From the NCBI GenBank assembly GCA_025531455.1, contig JAMYHL010000034.1, positions 1 to 64,000 on the forward strand: a stretch of DNA of 64,000 bases. The letters are read 5' to 3'. The translations under genes and the position numbers were made by a program. This DNA comes from Apiotrichum sp. Y4204 (lineage: Eukaryota; Basidiomycota; Tremellomycetes; Trichosporonales; Trichosporonaceae). Within the stretch, counting starts at the first letter, position 1. Every line of letters starts with the position of its first letter. Under the pieces are notes generated by a model, which had not been told where the DNA came from, did no database searches, and saw only the letters and a program-made list of their open reading frames with translations. This document shows, piece by piece, positions 47,818-59,209 of the stretch.

Positions 47818-48913
47818 CTATTCCTTTCCTGCAATCTCCTTCAACGCCGCGACGGGCTCCTCCTTCGCCTCCTTCTCGGCCTCGACCGCCTCATCGACAG
47901 ATGTCCTCTTAGCCGCCTCGGCCTCCTTGTCCTCCTGCTTCTCCTCCCCGGCCTCCTTCTTCTCCTCCTCAATCGCCTCCTTTGCGAGCGTACGGTCGAT
48001 AATATCGTCCAGCGTCTGCTCCTTCGGCTCCTTGGGCTCCGCCACCTTGCCCTTCTCCTCGGCCTCAACCTCCTCCCGCGCAGCAGTCACGCTCGCCGGC
48101 TCCTCGGTCGCCGTCTTGACCTCCCCGACGGCCGTCTTGACCTCCTCCACTGCGGCCTTGATCCCCTCCTCGGCGGAGTGTACTGCCGAAGTCACGGCGC
48201 CCGCAGCAGCCGAAAACAGGCCTGTCGTCGGGGTGGTAGCGTCCTTCTTCTCCGACTCGGTAGCCCCCGAGCCCCGCGAAACCTCTGACACCCCCGATAC
48301 CCCCGAGATCCCCGAAACGTCGATATCGTCAGCGGTCAGATCGCCGACCAGCTGGTCCAGGTCCTCATCCGTCATTTCGCGCATGAGGCGGTCGAGCTCG
48401 GCCTCGCCGATCGTCTGCGATGCGTCTGCCACTTCCATGTCCTGCTTCAGGAAGGTCTCGAGCGTCTGCGTCTCGACAGCGTCCTCAAAGTCGTCCATTG
48501 TCTGTGTGTGAGTGATGTGCGCTGTAAACCCCAACGGGACTCCATCTGGCACACCCGCCGTATCCACTCACTCCGATCCACTCCCCGCCAACGAGATACC
48601 CGGGCAACCCGATCACCTTGCCCTCGGGCTTGGCGCGCTGCCACCGCCGCTTGGCCTCTTCGTCATTAACGAGATCGTATGCCTGGGGTCAGTTACACAC
48701 GTTAGTCTCCGCGCACCTCGTAGGGAATCTCCAGCCCGCGCAGTGCCCTGCCATCAGCGTCCAGTCCACATATTCGCCACCATGCGGGGCTTACCGGTGC
48801 AGCAGCTCGGTGTGCTTCCTGACCTTTGGGGCCGAGGTCAGACTCGTTACCTGCCGTCAGCATGGGAGGCCACGGGAGGGGCGCACGTAGATGGTAACCA
48901 GAGGGGCGGGCAT
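47818..48913 (-). CDS. SH3BGRL/thioredoxin-fold protein with acidic tail
   Basis: Five exons, 48887-48913, 48795-48850, 48717-48747, 48572-48682 and 47818-48501, encode 302 residues. The first 95 residues match the SH3-binding-glutamic-acid-rich (SH3BGRL) thioredoxin-like fold: VTIYVTSLTS, a helix KVRKHTELLHRALRGLEIPY, then EAYDLVNDEEAKRRWQRAK, a cis-Pro type LPGYLVGGEWIG and DDFEDAVE...LETFLK. The redox CxxC is absent, as is typical of SH3BGRL proteins. The following 200 residues are highly charged, with Glu/Lys/Ala repeats likely to form extended helices. Function in fungi is not established to my knowledge. Four small introns of 36, 47, 34 and 70 nt were placed by frame and GT..AG signals. 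Confidence 0.8.
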
Positions 48914-49347
48914 GATGGGCGTGAAGAGGTGGTTGGAAGGAAATCGAGAGAATCGAGAGATTGATAGGTGAGGGATATGCATATGGCCCGACGGACAAAG
49001 GCACGGGCATATGGGTGGGAGCTACGGGGTCTGGACGCTGGCCTTGCTGCGGTGCTCGAGACGTGGCAGTCAGGCGGCAATGGAGCCCCGCATGCGGCCA
49101 ATGACGTCGGAGGAGGATTTCATTGGCGTATCTACGAGATGGAGATTAGCGCCAGTCCCCACAATCGATCGACAAGCAATCAAGGCCACTCTCTCTTGCT
49201 CTCACGAGCTCACGAACATCGGTGATCATCCCGGCTTGGGTCTCGATGCCCCACGTCACTCCCATTCCATTTCGATGCAATGCTTCCGACATTGTACAGA
49301 TATCCAGCTACAAAGTGAGTGGTGGTGCGGTGCGCCCCTCGGACGCG
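48914..49347. other. Intergenic region
   Basis: This 434-bp interval separates the start of the SH3BGRL-like gene from the stop of the next minus-strand gene. It presumably includes the promoter of the former. Nothing specific is seen. Confidence 0.5.
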
Positions 49348-50740
49348 CTACGTCCGGGGGATGGCGTTGCACTCCATGTGGGTCCGGGTCGGTTCGGCGG
49401 GGAGGGCGCAGAAGAAGCCTGTCGGAATGATTTAAAAGTTTGCGAGAGGCGATTATAGGAATTGCGGATGGAGTCGCGGCAGAAGGTCGTTGAAGGAGTC
49501 AACAGCAGCATAGCGAGAATGTAGACGACGACGCGAGGCGAAACACAACAAAGCGAGAAAACAATGTCAGCACATAGGTCGAACCCTTTCTCCTCATCGC
49601 TCCACCACTCACCGAGACTCTGCATGCTCTTGAACAGCGCCGAGCTAGCCATCGCGAGCTGCCGTCAGCCCTGCCCTATCGCTACACCCACCTTGACACA
49701 GCTCACGCCGCCGTCCGGGCGCACGCGGCAGAGCTCTGCGACCTCGGGACCTCCGGCGGGGTCGCGTGTCGGCCGCGAGTCGAAGACGTATTTCGCGTTC
49801 GGTTGTTCCTGTGGGAGTTAGTGGTGGTGAGAAGAAGAGAAGCGGAGAGTAGTGTAGTGGCAGTAGCAGTAGAGCAGCTCTTCACTGTGTTCTGCTCTAT
49901 CGGATGATGGCGCCACACCTGGCCTGTAGCGACGGACGGCCACCAACTCTTTGTGTGAAAAAGCCAGGAGGTGTGGCAGAAAGACAAAAGGCGACTTCCT
50001 CGTTCTGTTTGTCTTCATCGCGAACACCCTAGGATTGAAAGCTGGATGCAAGGGTGGGCTGTTGAAGCTCTCAAGTTCGCAATATCCGTGGAAATCGCGA
50101 CTCGACCCCGGGCGTTCGGTACCAGGGAGTTTCACGCTCCCTCCATGCTTCCCCGCGCCATCCACCGCCTCCCAGATCATCAGCAGCTCTTCCCGCGCCC
50201 GCCGTTGCGATGTGCCCTCTTATCCGGCGGTAGGCGGCACCTCGTTTAGGAGGACGCGGTCGCACGCTCCAGCCGAGTGAGGTTGGGCGCCATTGCGGCC
50301 TCGTCCCTCAGCCCACCAATCACCGCGATCCGGCTGTTGGTCCACATCGCGCCCAGTGTCCAGATACACTCGATCCGCCAGAGGGCGAGACCCCGTCCAT
50401 CCGATTGACATGGGCACGCGACTCAGAGTCAAAGGAGTCGCGACGATCATCGCGAGGCAAACCCGTCGACCGGTGACAACCAAGTGACAGCCGAGATCGA
50501 AATCGCACAGACCCCGCGCCATCCAATTTATCCTTCCACGCCCGACTCCCTTTCCTCCCCATTTCCGAGTCCACCTCGCGATTTGTGCCAATCCAAGCCC
50601 TGCGGTCAAAAGACGGTACTCACCCTCACAAAGTCAATGACGCGCTTGTGCTCGTCCTGAGGGGGTGCGTTGCGCTCGTCGTCTGATCGCGGGGCGGGGA
50701 TGTTGGAGGCCATGTCGGATGAAGATGAGAACCAGCCCAT
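49348..50740 (-). CDS. Small cysteine-containing protein, unknown
   Basis: I do not recognise this family. Four exons, 50624-50740, 49692-49808, 49613-49658 and 49348-49418, give 116 residues with phases that agree. It begins MGWFSSSSDMASNIPAPRSD and contains RVIDFVREQPNAKYVFDSRP across the first junction. It has four cysteines as Cys-x9-Cys (ELCRVRPDGGVSCVK) and, in the last exon, Cys-x12-Cys (FFCALPAEPTRTHMEC). Paired cysteines of this kind recall small mitochondrial intermembrane-space proteins, but the spacing is not the standard twin CX9C, so this is only a suggestion. The first intron would be 815 nt, far above the norm here; a second start (Met10, nucleotide 50713) or missed exons are possible. 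The two downstream junctions are more secure. Confidence 0.6.
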
Positions 50741-51315
50741 GTGCGGGAGAATAATAGTTTTCAGTCTTTTGGTTGTTTGTGGATGTTGGTCGTCGCTGAG
50801 AAAGTGGTGCCGATGCCGAGCGATGCGTGTGCGCGGGGGAGTGGCAGGAACGGGGTTGTGATGGAGACTCTGGAGCAAGAGCAGAGCAAGTGGAGGGCAG
50901 AAGAAGGGAGAAGAATGTCAGAGTGTCATTGCCCGGCGTCTTGCCGTCAAAAATGAGGTCATTCCCACGTGGGTTTGCTTCCGAGGAGTCTGAGCGGGGA
51001 CGGAATCAAAAAGTCAAAAAATCTCTTACGTAAAGCAAGGCTTGTGTGTCCGGAGTGGTGCCTTTACAAAATCCCTGCTGTACACCTTGTAACAAGGCCA
51101 ACTCAGCGACGCAGATCTCGGCTCCTGTCTGTTGCGGAAGTGCGACGACTGTGCTCTTGGTATCTGAGGCCCTGAGGTCTCCTGAAGCGACAAGGACTGC
51201 CGTAAATTGACGGATGGATGTGCCTCATTCGATGTTGATCATCTTCCCTGAATGTTTCATCTTAAATCTTTCATATTTTCATTCCATCCATCGAACACCT
51301 GGCTTACACATCATT
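50741..51315. promoter_or_regulatory. Divergent intergenic region
   Basis: This 575-bp region lies between the start of the small cysteine protein (minus) and the acidic orphan (plus). The last 80 bp before 51316 are AT- and C/T-rich. No named site is seen. Confidence 0.5.
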
Positions 51316-52995
51316 ATGAGTAGCGATAACAATAACGTCTTATCCATTTTCGTCAACCCAAGTTTCCTCATGCCGATCGAGGCCGACCCTGGTTTATCGG
51401 ATGTGGAGATGGGGGACAGCGAAGAGGAGGAGGCAGCGGAGGACATGAGTACTGAGAACGCCCATGCCGACGATTCGACGGGGGAAGACCTTGACGAAGG
51501 GTCATCTTGGTCCTCCTCCGACGAGGACGAAGCCCCCACAACAGAACAGAGGATAAGGGAGACTGTGGAGAGCGTCATTTCGAAGCCTAAAGCTCTAGAC
51601 ATGGAGTATACGTGCCGTCCCCCGGCCTGCCACGATACCCCGCCCTCCTCCCAGGAGGAGTATATCGCATCACCGTCCGTCCATATTGGAGGCGCAGGCG
51701 GCCCCAGACGTATCACTCGCGCTCTAGCCAGGAGTTTGGGCGAAGATCCGAACGCATTCATAGAGCTGCCATCGCGTCCCGCAAAAGTAAAGCTAGGTTC
51801 CGCTCCTTTCTCACTCTCAGTTCAGAAAAGCTAACGCTTACTCCAGCGACGACGGGCACGAGCTTCAAGCGCACAGCATCTAGGACCTCCCGAGAGCTCC
51901 GTCGGCATTATGGCACCAGCCTCGCATGAGGTGAACACAGAGAGCGATGGCGAGGAACAGGAAGAAATTGACGTATTTTACTCTCTTCCTCCGTCGCCAA
52001 CTCCCATTCTGGGATTCGAGCAATCAGCCGGCAACGAGGAGTGGGCAGAGCCCATTCATAGTACGCCTCTCTACTCCACCGCACCGTCTCAAGAAGATCG
52101 AGAATCTCAACCCAAGAATGTGGACGCAACTACGACTAGTGCTTCTGAAACGCAGGAATCCACCTTCCTTCCGCCGCGTGAGACCGCCGGGTGTGTCCTC
52201 GCACCCCCTCCTCCGCCTGGTTACGTCCGCCTGTATCTTAAACCCACCGGCATCATCAAAATCGAGGATGATGAAAATGAGAAAGACCTTCTGGCCGCAG
52301 CTTTTGAAAGTCGGGCACCTTCAGCTGACTCTGAGCCAAACTCCTCCAGCGCCCGACGAAACATGCGGAAGCGGAAGGACCGCACGCGCCACAAGGTGAG
52401 CCGAAGATCCGTTAATGTATAGAGCGTTATTGACCCCAAAAGCTTATCGAAGGCTTGAAGGACGTGGCGGCCCGTCCGCCATTTTCCGAATGTAGCGAAC
52501 ACAAGGTATTCACTGCAGTTGCGGAATACTCTCGCACCCTTCTTAATGCAATTTTTCACCTAGAGGAGGGCGAGGCGCAGTACCCCGGCGTCAACTACGC
52601 CCGTCTGTGTCGAGCGCAGCATCACTATGGGCGAGACCGCCGTATCGGGGAAAACGCTCGTCGCCAGATCGTCGGCATCGTTCGCCCGGAATGGGTGGAC
52701 GCCACGGTGCGTTCTGCTATACAGGATGTGGCTTGACCTGACAAACAAGATTTGGGACAAGTTCACCTTGCTCGTCACTCACGCCCAAACCACGCGTGTC
52801 AAGTCGTTCGTAGAGCCGCCAACCATCTTACTTCCCAGGGCTCTCTCGGCAAGCACTACCGCCTATTCTCTTATCAAATTTATGGTGGACGGCGATTTTA
52901 GCAGTAACAGGCGGAAGTTGATAGACCCGAAGGTTGACCTCGAGGTTGACGAGTCGCTTCCGACCATTGAGGAGCTTCTCTCGAAAAAGCGCTGA
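51316..52995 (+). CDS. Acidic orphan protein
   Basis: I do not recognise the family. Four exons, 51316-51786, 51847-52395, 52443-52706 and 52750-52995, encode 509 residues with all junctions in phase 0. The N-terminal 120 residues are acidic with Ser/Glu/Asp runs. A middle part contains PPPPPGYVRLYLKPTGIIKI, which looks structured, then a basic RRNMRKRKDRTRHK cluster that may be nuclear targeting. The last 170 residues look globular (VAEYSRTLLNAIFHLEEGE, ENARRQIVGIVRPEWVDAT, ending PTIEELLSKKR). An in-frame ATG at 51214 would add 34 residues, but 51316 follows an AT-rich leader. Codon use is noticeably less C-ending than in the conserved genes. A minisatellite begins 365 bp after the stop. 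Confidence 0.66.
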
Positions 52996-53360
52996 GAATC
53001 GAGGTCCTCGTGCAGATCAGTAGTAGTGAAGCCAAGGTGAGTGTCCACCGCACAGTCGCAATGCGCTCGGCTCACCGCAGAAAAGCTGGCTGCATTGTTG
53101 TTCAAAAGATGCGCGTCCCTACGGCGCAGTCTCAATGGTTTCGTCTCGCAGAGTGTTTGCTAGATATTGCTGTGTGCCATGTAGGTGATGAATATGAGTG
53201 CGTGAAGAGCTCTTCGGGCTTGGGGACTGACGGCTGCTTGCAGATGGCGACGACTTTACTTGATGAGATATGGCTAAAACGGGCGCGTCTCGACTGAGAG
53301 GCCGCCCATCACTGACTTGGCCTGTGGCAGTGTTACTAAAGGAGTGGTGGCACAGTCAAC
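52996..53360. other. Gap with coding-like stretch before minisatellite
   Basis: After the acidic orphan stop, a plus-strand frame runs from about 53010 to 53297 and contains a plausible donor (GTGAGT at 53038) and acceptor (CGCAG ending at 53083). Splicing these would join ISSSEAK to a short, cysteine-ended peptide. I cannot connect it in frame to the upstream gene, so it may be a decayed exon or a 3' UTR. Confidence 0.35.
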
Positions 53361-54047
53361 CAAAGGCCCGAAGCGTCAGCATTTAGGCGCAAAAGCCCGG
53401 AGCGTCAGCATTTAAGCGCAAAAGCCCGAAATGTCGGCACATAAGCGCAAAGGCCCGAAGCGTCAGCATTTAATCCCAAAGGCCCGGAGCGTCAGCACTT
53501 AAGCCCGAGGCGTCAGCATTCAAGCCCAAAGGCCCAGAGCGTCAGCATTTAAGCGCAAAGGCCCGAAGCGTCGGCATTTAAGCCCAAAGGCCCGGAGCGT
53601 CAGCACTTAAGCCCGAAGCGTCAGCACTTAAGCCCAAAGGCCCAAAGCGTCAGCATTTAAGCGCAAAGGCCCGAAGCGTCAGCATTTAAGCGCAAAGGCC
53701 CGAAGCGTCGGCATTTAAGCGCAAAGGCCCGAAGCGTCGGCATTTAAGCCCAAAGGCCCGAAGCGTCGGCATTTAAGCGCAAAGGCCCGAAGCGTCAGCA
53801 TTTAGCGCAAAGGCCTGAAGTCAGCGCATAAGCGCAAAGGCCCGAAGCGTCAGTATTTAGCGCAAAGGCCCGAAGTCTATTTAGCGCAAAGGCCCGAAGT
53901 CAGCGCATAAGCGCAAAGGCCCGAAGCGTCAGTATTTAATCCCAAAGGCCCGAAGCGTCAGCATTTAAGCGCAAAAGCCCGAAACGTCATCATTTAAGCC
54001 CAAAGGCCAAAAGCGTCAGCATTTCAGCCCCAAAACTCGAAGCGTCA
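53361..54047. repeat. 29-bp minisatellite array
   Basis: About 24 tandem copies of a 29-bp unit, core AAAGGCCCGAAGCGTCAGC followed by ATTTAAGCGC, fill nearly 690 bp. Several copies are shortened by 7-16 bp and variants alternate GCGC/CCCA and CAGC/CGGC. The copies are direct and adjacent with no unique spacers. The unit is not a multiple of three and contains TAA in most copies, so it is not coding. Confidence 0.96.
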
Positions 54048-54575
54048 TGCGACGCGCTGCAGCGCTTCAGAAGTTTGGCAAGCCTGGTAGCTGGTGTGGT
54101 AGCTGGTGACCTGGTGAGTACTGTATATTCGTCCAAGTTTAGATCCATTTACCTAACAATGCATGTGAACTTTCCAAGCCTGAGATCCGGATCCCAAGAT
54201 TGGAGCTTGGCGCAGGGCGCGCGGGGCGAGTTCCGCCTTGGCCTCGTGGCCTCGTGCGCCTCATCGATCATCGATCATCGACATGATCACGTGATCACGA
54301 GATCACGAGCTCAAAGAACGCGAGAACGCAAGAACATCTGGCATCATAGTCTCATTAGCGTGTGTGATTATGGCGTTGACAATGTAGTCCCGGACGGTTA
54401 GAGATGGGTGTGCGGTCCCACGGGCACGAGTAGATGCCGACCAAGGCAACGCTGTGAAATGTATTAATATCTAGCCAAAGGTTTTGAGATGAAGGCCGCA
54501 CTGAGAGGTTGGGGGTGGAGTCACTACTGATCTCATGAGGGTATATTCTTCATCCATCTCTGTGCTTCTAATAAT
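54048..54575. other. Intergenic region after minisatellite
   Basis: This 528-bp interval separates the array from the stop of the alpha-oxoamine synthase gene. It contains a cluster of GATCATCGA and GATCACGA direct repeats at about 54263-54310. No gene is supported. Confidence 0.5.
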
Positions 54576-55932
54576 CTACAACTTTGCCAGCGCCCCTCCC
54601 TCCCTCTCCGCAACTTTGACCTGCACCCACTCGCCAAACGCGGCAACAAGCCGTTCGAGCACGTCGCGTTCCATGCCGGCGCGGAGGCAGACACGCACGC
54701 GCTCCCCGCCAGGTGGCACCGTGGGCGGCACGACTGGGCGTACGACGAACCCGCGTTCAAGGAGGAACGCGGAAAGGGCATGCGGCGTGGGGCTGAGGAT
54801 GGGAATGATGGGCGCCGGCGGCTCGGCGGGCAGGTGCGGGGTGCCAGTAAACGGCACGGGGGTGGGTTCAGGCAGGCGGAGGATGTCCGCCGGCGCCGTG
54901 GAGAGGACTTGGGTGATACGGGTCTTGAACATCCCAATCGTCGCGTAGAGATCTTCCCGTTTTGTGTCGCCCGCTGAGGAAGAGAGGTAGTCCCATGCCG
55001 TCTGGAGGGCGTGCACGGTGCTCAGCGGTGGGGCGGTGGAGAAGATGAACGGGCGGGCAAAATTGATGAGGAACGAGCGCACGACGGGCGGACAGAGTAG
55101 CGCAGCACCGGAGCATCCCACGCCTTTGCCAAACGTCATGAGGCGGATCGTAACTCGCCCCGAGGGAATCTCCCCCTCTCCGGCCGCCTCGCCCGCCGCA
55201 TGGACGATACCTCGCCCGCCTGCGCCATATACACCTGTAGAGTGTGCCTCGTCCACGACGACGCACTGTTGTGAGCGCGGCACATGCTCGTCCATAACAG
55301 CCAGGAGGGCGGGGAGAGGCGCGAAGTCTCCGTCCATCGAGTAGAGGCTCTCGAGCGCGAGAAAGACCGTCGGAAGAGTACCCCGTGGTGAGAGCGGAAT
55401 CCGTTTAAGGACGGCCGCGAGGTCCTTGGGATCATTGTGCGCAAAGCTGAGGCGGTTGGGGACGGGCACGCGGCTCCCGCGCATACCGGAGTGTACGCTG
55501 GCATGTACGAGTTCGTCGTAGACCACAAAGTCGCCGGCCTGGGGGACGACGCCGAAGAAGGACACGTTTGCGTCCCACCCCGAGTTGAAGAGGAGTGCGG
55601 AGGGCGCAGCGAAGTGCGACGCGAGGCGCGCCTCGAGGGCAGAGTGCGCCGGCGTGCATCCGCTCAGGAGGCGCGAGCCCGTTGAGCCTAGCACGACTTC
55701 CTCGCTCCCCAGGCGTGCGAGATATGCTCCCCGTAGTTCGGCGTCTGTCGTCATGGAGAGATAATCGTTCGAGGACTGGCGTCAGTCGACAGAAACACAG
55801 AGTTACGCAGCTGAGAGTCCGACTCACAAAGTCCGCAAGAACACGGGTATCGTACTCCTTCAACGACCGGAAGCGTCCCTTCTCCGCGCGTCGTGCGAGC
55901 ATACCGCCGAGGCGGGCGTCGAGCTCGGACAT
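54576..55932 (-). CDS. bioF: Alpha-oxoamine synthase, KAPA synthase-like (biotin pathway)
   Basis: These PLP enzymes condense an acyl thioester with an amino acid; the closest fit is 8-amino-7-oxononanoate synthase of biotin synthesis. Two exons, 55828-55932 and 54576-55775, encode 434 residues. The family motifs are ADFSSNDYLSM across the splice junction, GSTGSRLLSGCTPAHSALE, LFNSGWDANVSFF, VVVDEAHSTGVYGAGGRG (PLP-binding Asp210 and His213) and the Schiff-base Lys252 in MTFGKGVGCSG. The residues around the lysine deviate from the usual SK, and substrate choice cannot be decided by eye. Serine palmitoyltransferase subunits and 5-aminolevulinate synthase are less likely because their long N-terminal regions are missing. 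An in-frame ATG at 56103 could add 57 residues, which might form a targeting peptide. No other biotin gene is adjacent. Confidence 0.85.
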
Positions 55933-56283
55933 GGCGATAGCGATGGGAGTCGAAGTGGGAAGTTGCAAACGACAGAAATGTCTTACTTTCTGTTGCTCTA
56001 TTGCTGGACTTTTGGGGACACAGGAATGGAATGGGAAGCATTCAGAGTGGAGGGCCTCCACCGGGAATAGAACCAGAGCAAACAGCCGATCGCCTTTCGG
56101 CATCAGCGCAGCTCGCCAGAATCGCCAGAGATTGTGAGATGCGATAAGCCCCGTTCAAAAGAACAACATTTGTATGCATTGCACAACATGTCCATTGATC
56201 CATTAAGGCATGATCTTGTCTGCTCGAGCTGATACATTCCTGATTGCATTGTTTGTTCACTACTGCTTTTACGCGTATACAGC
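55933..56283. promoter_or_regulatory. Upstream region of alpha-oxoamine synthase
   Basis: This 351-bp gap separates the synthase start and the stop of the upstream minus-strand peptidase gene. Part of it (55933-56103) stays open in the synthase frame. Confidence 0.5.
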
Positions 56284-58131
56284 CTACTGCTCGCCATCGT
56301 ACGCGTCCGCATTCTGAATCATGGCGTGCAGCCAGTCCACGATAGCCCAGTGCGAGGTGAGCTTTGAGCGCTCGTTGACGGTATGCATGTTCTCGCCGCC
56401 GTTCATCGGGGCGCCAGAGTAGCGGAAGATGTTGCGCGAGAGGTTGTAGTACATCTTGCAGTCGGTGTTTCCTGTAGACGCAAACGGCGAGACGACGCGG
56501 TTCTCGCCCGTCACGGCGCGCACCGTGCCCGCAAAGAGATCCCATACACCGCCGGAGTCAGGAGTCCTCGGCGCCGGTTCGAGCGGGAGACCAAACTGCT
56601 CGACGGAGACAAACCGGCCCCCGAGGTCCGTCGCGTTCTTGAATGCGGAAAACTTGAGTCCGTGCTTCTTGGCGATCTTGCGCACGAGTTTCGTCACATG
56701 CTCCTCTGTCGAGGCAACGCTCTCGCTAAAGTCGATGCGGAAGTTGACGGCGGCGGTAACGAGCTCAGGGAGGGCATTGACCTTGACACCGCCGTGTACG
56801 ACGTCGACGGCCGTCGTGGTTCCGAGGAGCGCGGAGAAGGCGGCTCCGGAGCCCGCGACGAGGTGTGCGAGCTCGTCCCACCCCTTCTGGCCGCGCGCGA
56901 GAAGCTTGCTCCACTTGCGCGGGAACTTGGGCGCGTGCTCGCTGGCGCACATCAGCGTCGAAAGGATTGGCGAGTGGGGAGTCAGCTTGCGCTCGAACTG
57001 GTGGTCCTCGAGAGCGGTCACGATCTGCGACATGATGCCGATGCCGGTGTGCGTCGGAGGAATGGAAGAGTGCTGTTGTCAGTATGTGTGCCAGATGTGA
57101 TCACGCACCCCGCCGTCAGTTCCAACTTTAATCATAATGTCGAGGTATCCCTTCTCGCCAGTCGCCGGGGTGGAGAACTGGGCGCCGAAGAACTGTTGTT
57201 AGAGGTGAACCAAATGTTACGCGCCGACACCACTCACATTGTCCTCAGTACCCGTCCCCTCATCGATAACCATCAGCAGCCCGTCCTTCCCATACCGCTC
57301 CTCGAGAAGGGGCGCGATCTGTCCCTGTCCGCGGCGGGCAAACACCTCCTCCTCATCAAAGCCGTGCGAGAGTATAAGCGTGCGGCGGGGCTGGAACCCA
57401 GCCTCTAGAAGGTATGTAATCGCCTCCCCTGCCGTCAGCTTGATCACCACTGTTAAGCTCACACTGCGCGACAAGCAGCGTTTTGTCATCCATCGCGCCG
57501 CGGCCCCAGACCCACGTTCCGTCGTTGTGTCCCGAGAACGGGGGGTGCGTCCACCGGTCCGCTGTGTTGTCCGGCGCGGGAGTCACGTCGTAGTGTGACA
57601 TGAGGAGGAGGGGCTTGAGGCTCGGATCAGAGCCCTTGAAGGTAGCGAGAATGCCGAGCGCTAGTGTAAGTAACACCACAACCGCATCCACCCACTGTTG
57701 ACAAACTCGACGTCGGCGGCCTTCCACGCGGTCGGGAACGCGCCCTCGAGCCATTCCTGGAACTTGTAGAACGGTTCCCAGCGGGGATCTTCCCCGGGCT
57801 CGCCGTTGTCGTCGTAGCTCTGCGTCGGAATGCGCACCGCCGCCTGGAACAGCTCGATCGACTTGGCGCGCGTCTCATCCGTCCACTCCAGCCGCGTCGC
57901 GGGGTTCAGCGGCGCCGGCTGCGCCGGACACTTGATGGACTTGTAGCTCGCCGCCGCGGGGAAAGGGACGAGGTCGTCGAGGAGGCTGGACCAGCGCACG
58001 ACGCACTGGAACCCAAGCGTCGCGCCCAGCAGGATACACAGCCCGCGGCGCCAGCGGTTCGCCTTCGGAGCCGGCGGTGAGGGGTCGAGGTCGAGCGGAT
58101 GCTTCTCGAGCGTCTCGTGTTCGAGCTTCAT
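56284..58131 (-). CDS. CPS1: M20 metallopeptidase, carboxypeptidase S-like, membrane-anchored
   Basis: Carboxypeptidase S is a vacuolar zinc carboxypeptidase made as a type II membrane precursor. Five exons, 57696-58131, 57463-57660, 57238-57428, 57109-57192 and 56284-57072, encode 565 residues, close to yeast Cps1. A short cytosolic tail precedes one hydrophobic anchor at about residues 30-46 (GLCILLGATLGFQCVVRW). Active-site motifs are MSHYDVTPAP (zinc His and catalytic Asp), GRGAMDDKT, LSHGFDEE (catalytic Glu pair), GGHSSIPP, and SRNIFRYSGAPMNGGENMHT with the last zinc His. The dimerisation domain lies between. The exon 2 to 3 join was chosen to give AQWEAITYLLEAG, matching family conservation. 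Confidence 0.92.
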
Positions 58132-59209
58132 CTTGAGATAGAGAAGTGGGTAAGGTGAGAACAGAGTGCGAGTTGCTGCGCTATATATGGGTGATTCTCG
58201 TGGCGGAGATGCCCGACGCCGACGTCACTGATAGCGCACGGTGTGCCCCATGGCCCACATGATCCCTCCCCACATCAGTACTTTATCAGGTTTGTGGCGC
58301 GTAGCGGATATACGTTTCGCGACGCGTGCCCACTGACAACTCAAGATTGATGATTGTTTCCCAATGCGGCGCTGTTCAAGAGTTACAGAGTCGAACTGTT
58401 AGTGATCGAAACGTCAAGGTGCGAGTGAGGTCCTGTCGCAATGTGAACCATGTTTCGCGGTGCTCGCACCAGACTACAGAAAGATGAAGAACAAAAGGGA
58501 ATCGTGATAAAGAGAGTGGCACTTTGACATGGCGACTCCCTTGGATCCCTTGACAGTAGGACGATGAGCTCGAGGGCAGTCTGTGCTTTGCAGCATCTTT
58601 GTTTGCATTCTTTAACGTTTTTTTTTTTTAAAAAAAAAGAAGAATTATTATCCTTTCCTAGACGACTGCACTATATACTCTACACGATTTACGGTGAATC
58701 ACTTAATTTACTCTGTGTGTGTGTGTACATGTGTAGCTGTAGGTGTGTGGTGTGTGTGCACGGTCTTATTGTCTGGCGTCCCTGTCTAGTTCATTTTGGC
58801 GCGAGCTTGTGTGTGTGTGGCTAGTGGCTGATGGATACTGACACACTGAAATGGTGGATGGTGGATGGTGGATGACCTGTGCCAGTACGCCAGTGTTGGG
58901 TCGAGTGAGTGTTGGGGGTGTGCTGAGTCTGTCGCTCCCACTTTCTTGTCCCCTCTGTCTCTCGCCCTCTCTCTTTTCTTTTCTTCTCATCATTCTCATC
59001 ACCAGAACTCTTCATCATCATCACCTCTTCATCATCATCACCATACCACCAACACTCTGCTCAATCGCTTGCCTTACTCTTGCTCATCCAGCAACAACAT
59101 CGTACTGCTTTGCAGACATTCATTTGCTTTCCATTCACGCAACCTCCATCCACCTATCATTGTCCCACTTCCACTGTCATTCACTACCATCCACATCCAT
59201 CCAACGATC
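58132..59209. promoter_or_regulatory. Divergent intergenic region
   Basis: This 1.1-kb interval separates the start of the M20 peptidase (minus) from the orphan at 59210 (plus). It contains adjoining T- and A-runs at about 58619-58640, TG-rich sequence at 58714-58815, a triplicated ATGGTGG(ATGG) block at about 58850-58873, and a pyrimidine-rich leader from 58930 on. Confidence 0.55.

Noticed and set aside
53361..54047. CRISPR-like regular repeats of 29 bp
   Set aside because: The units are adjacent with no unique spacers, there are no cas genes, and the genome is eukaryotic; it is a minisatellite.
55933..56103. A tRNA suggested by GGTTCTATTCC on the minus strand near 56060
   Set aside because: The position that should be a purine in the T loop is T, and no A box or stems fit; the stretch is an in-frame extension of the synthase.
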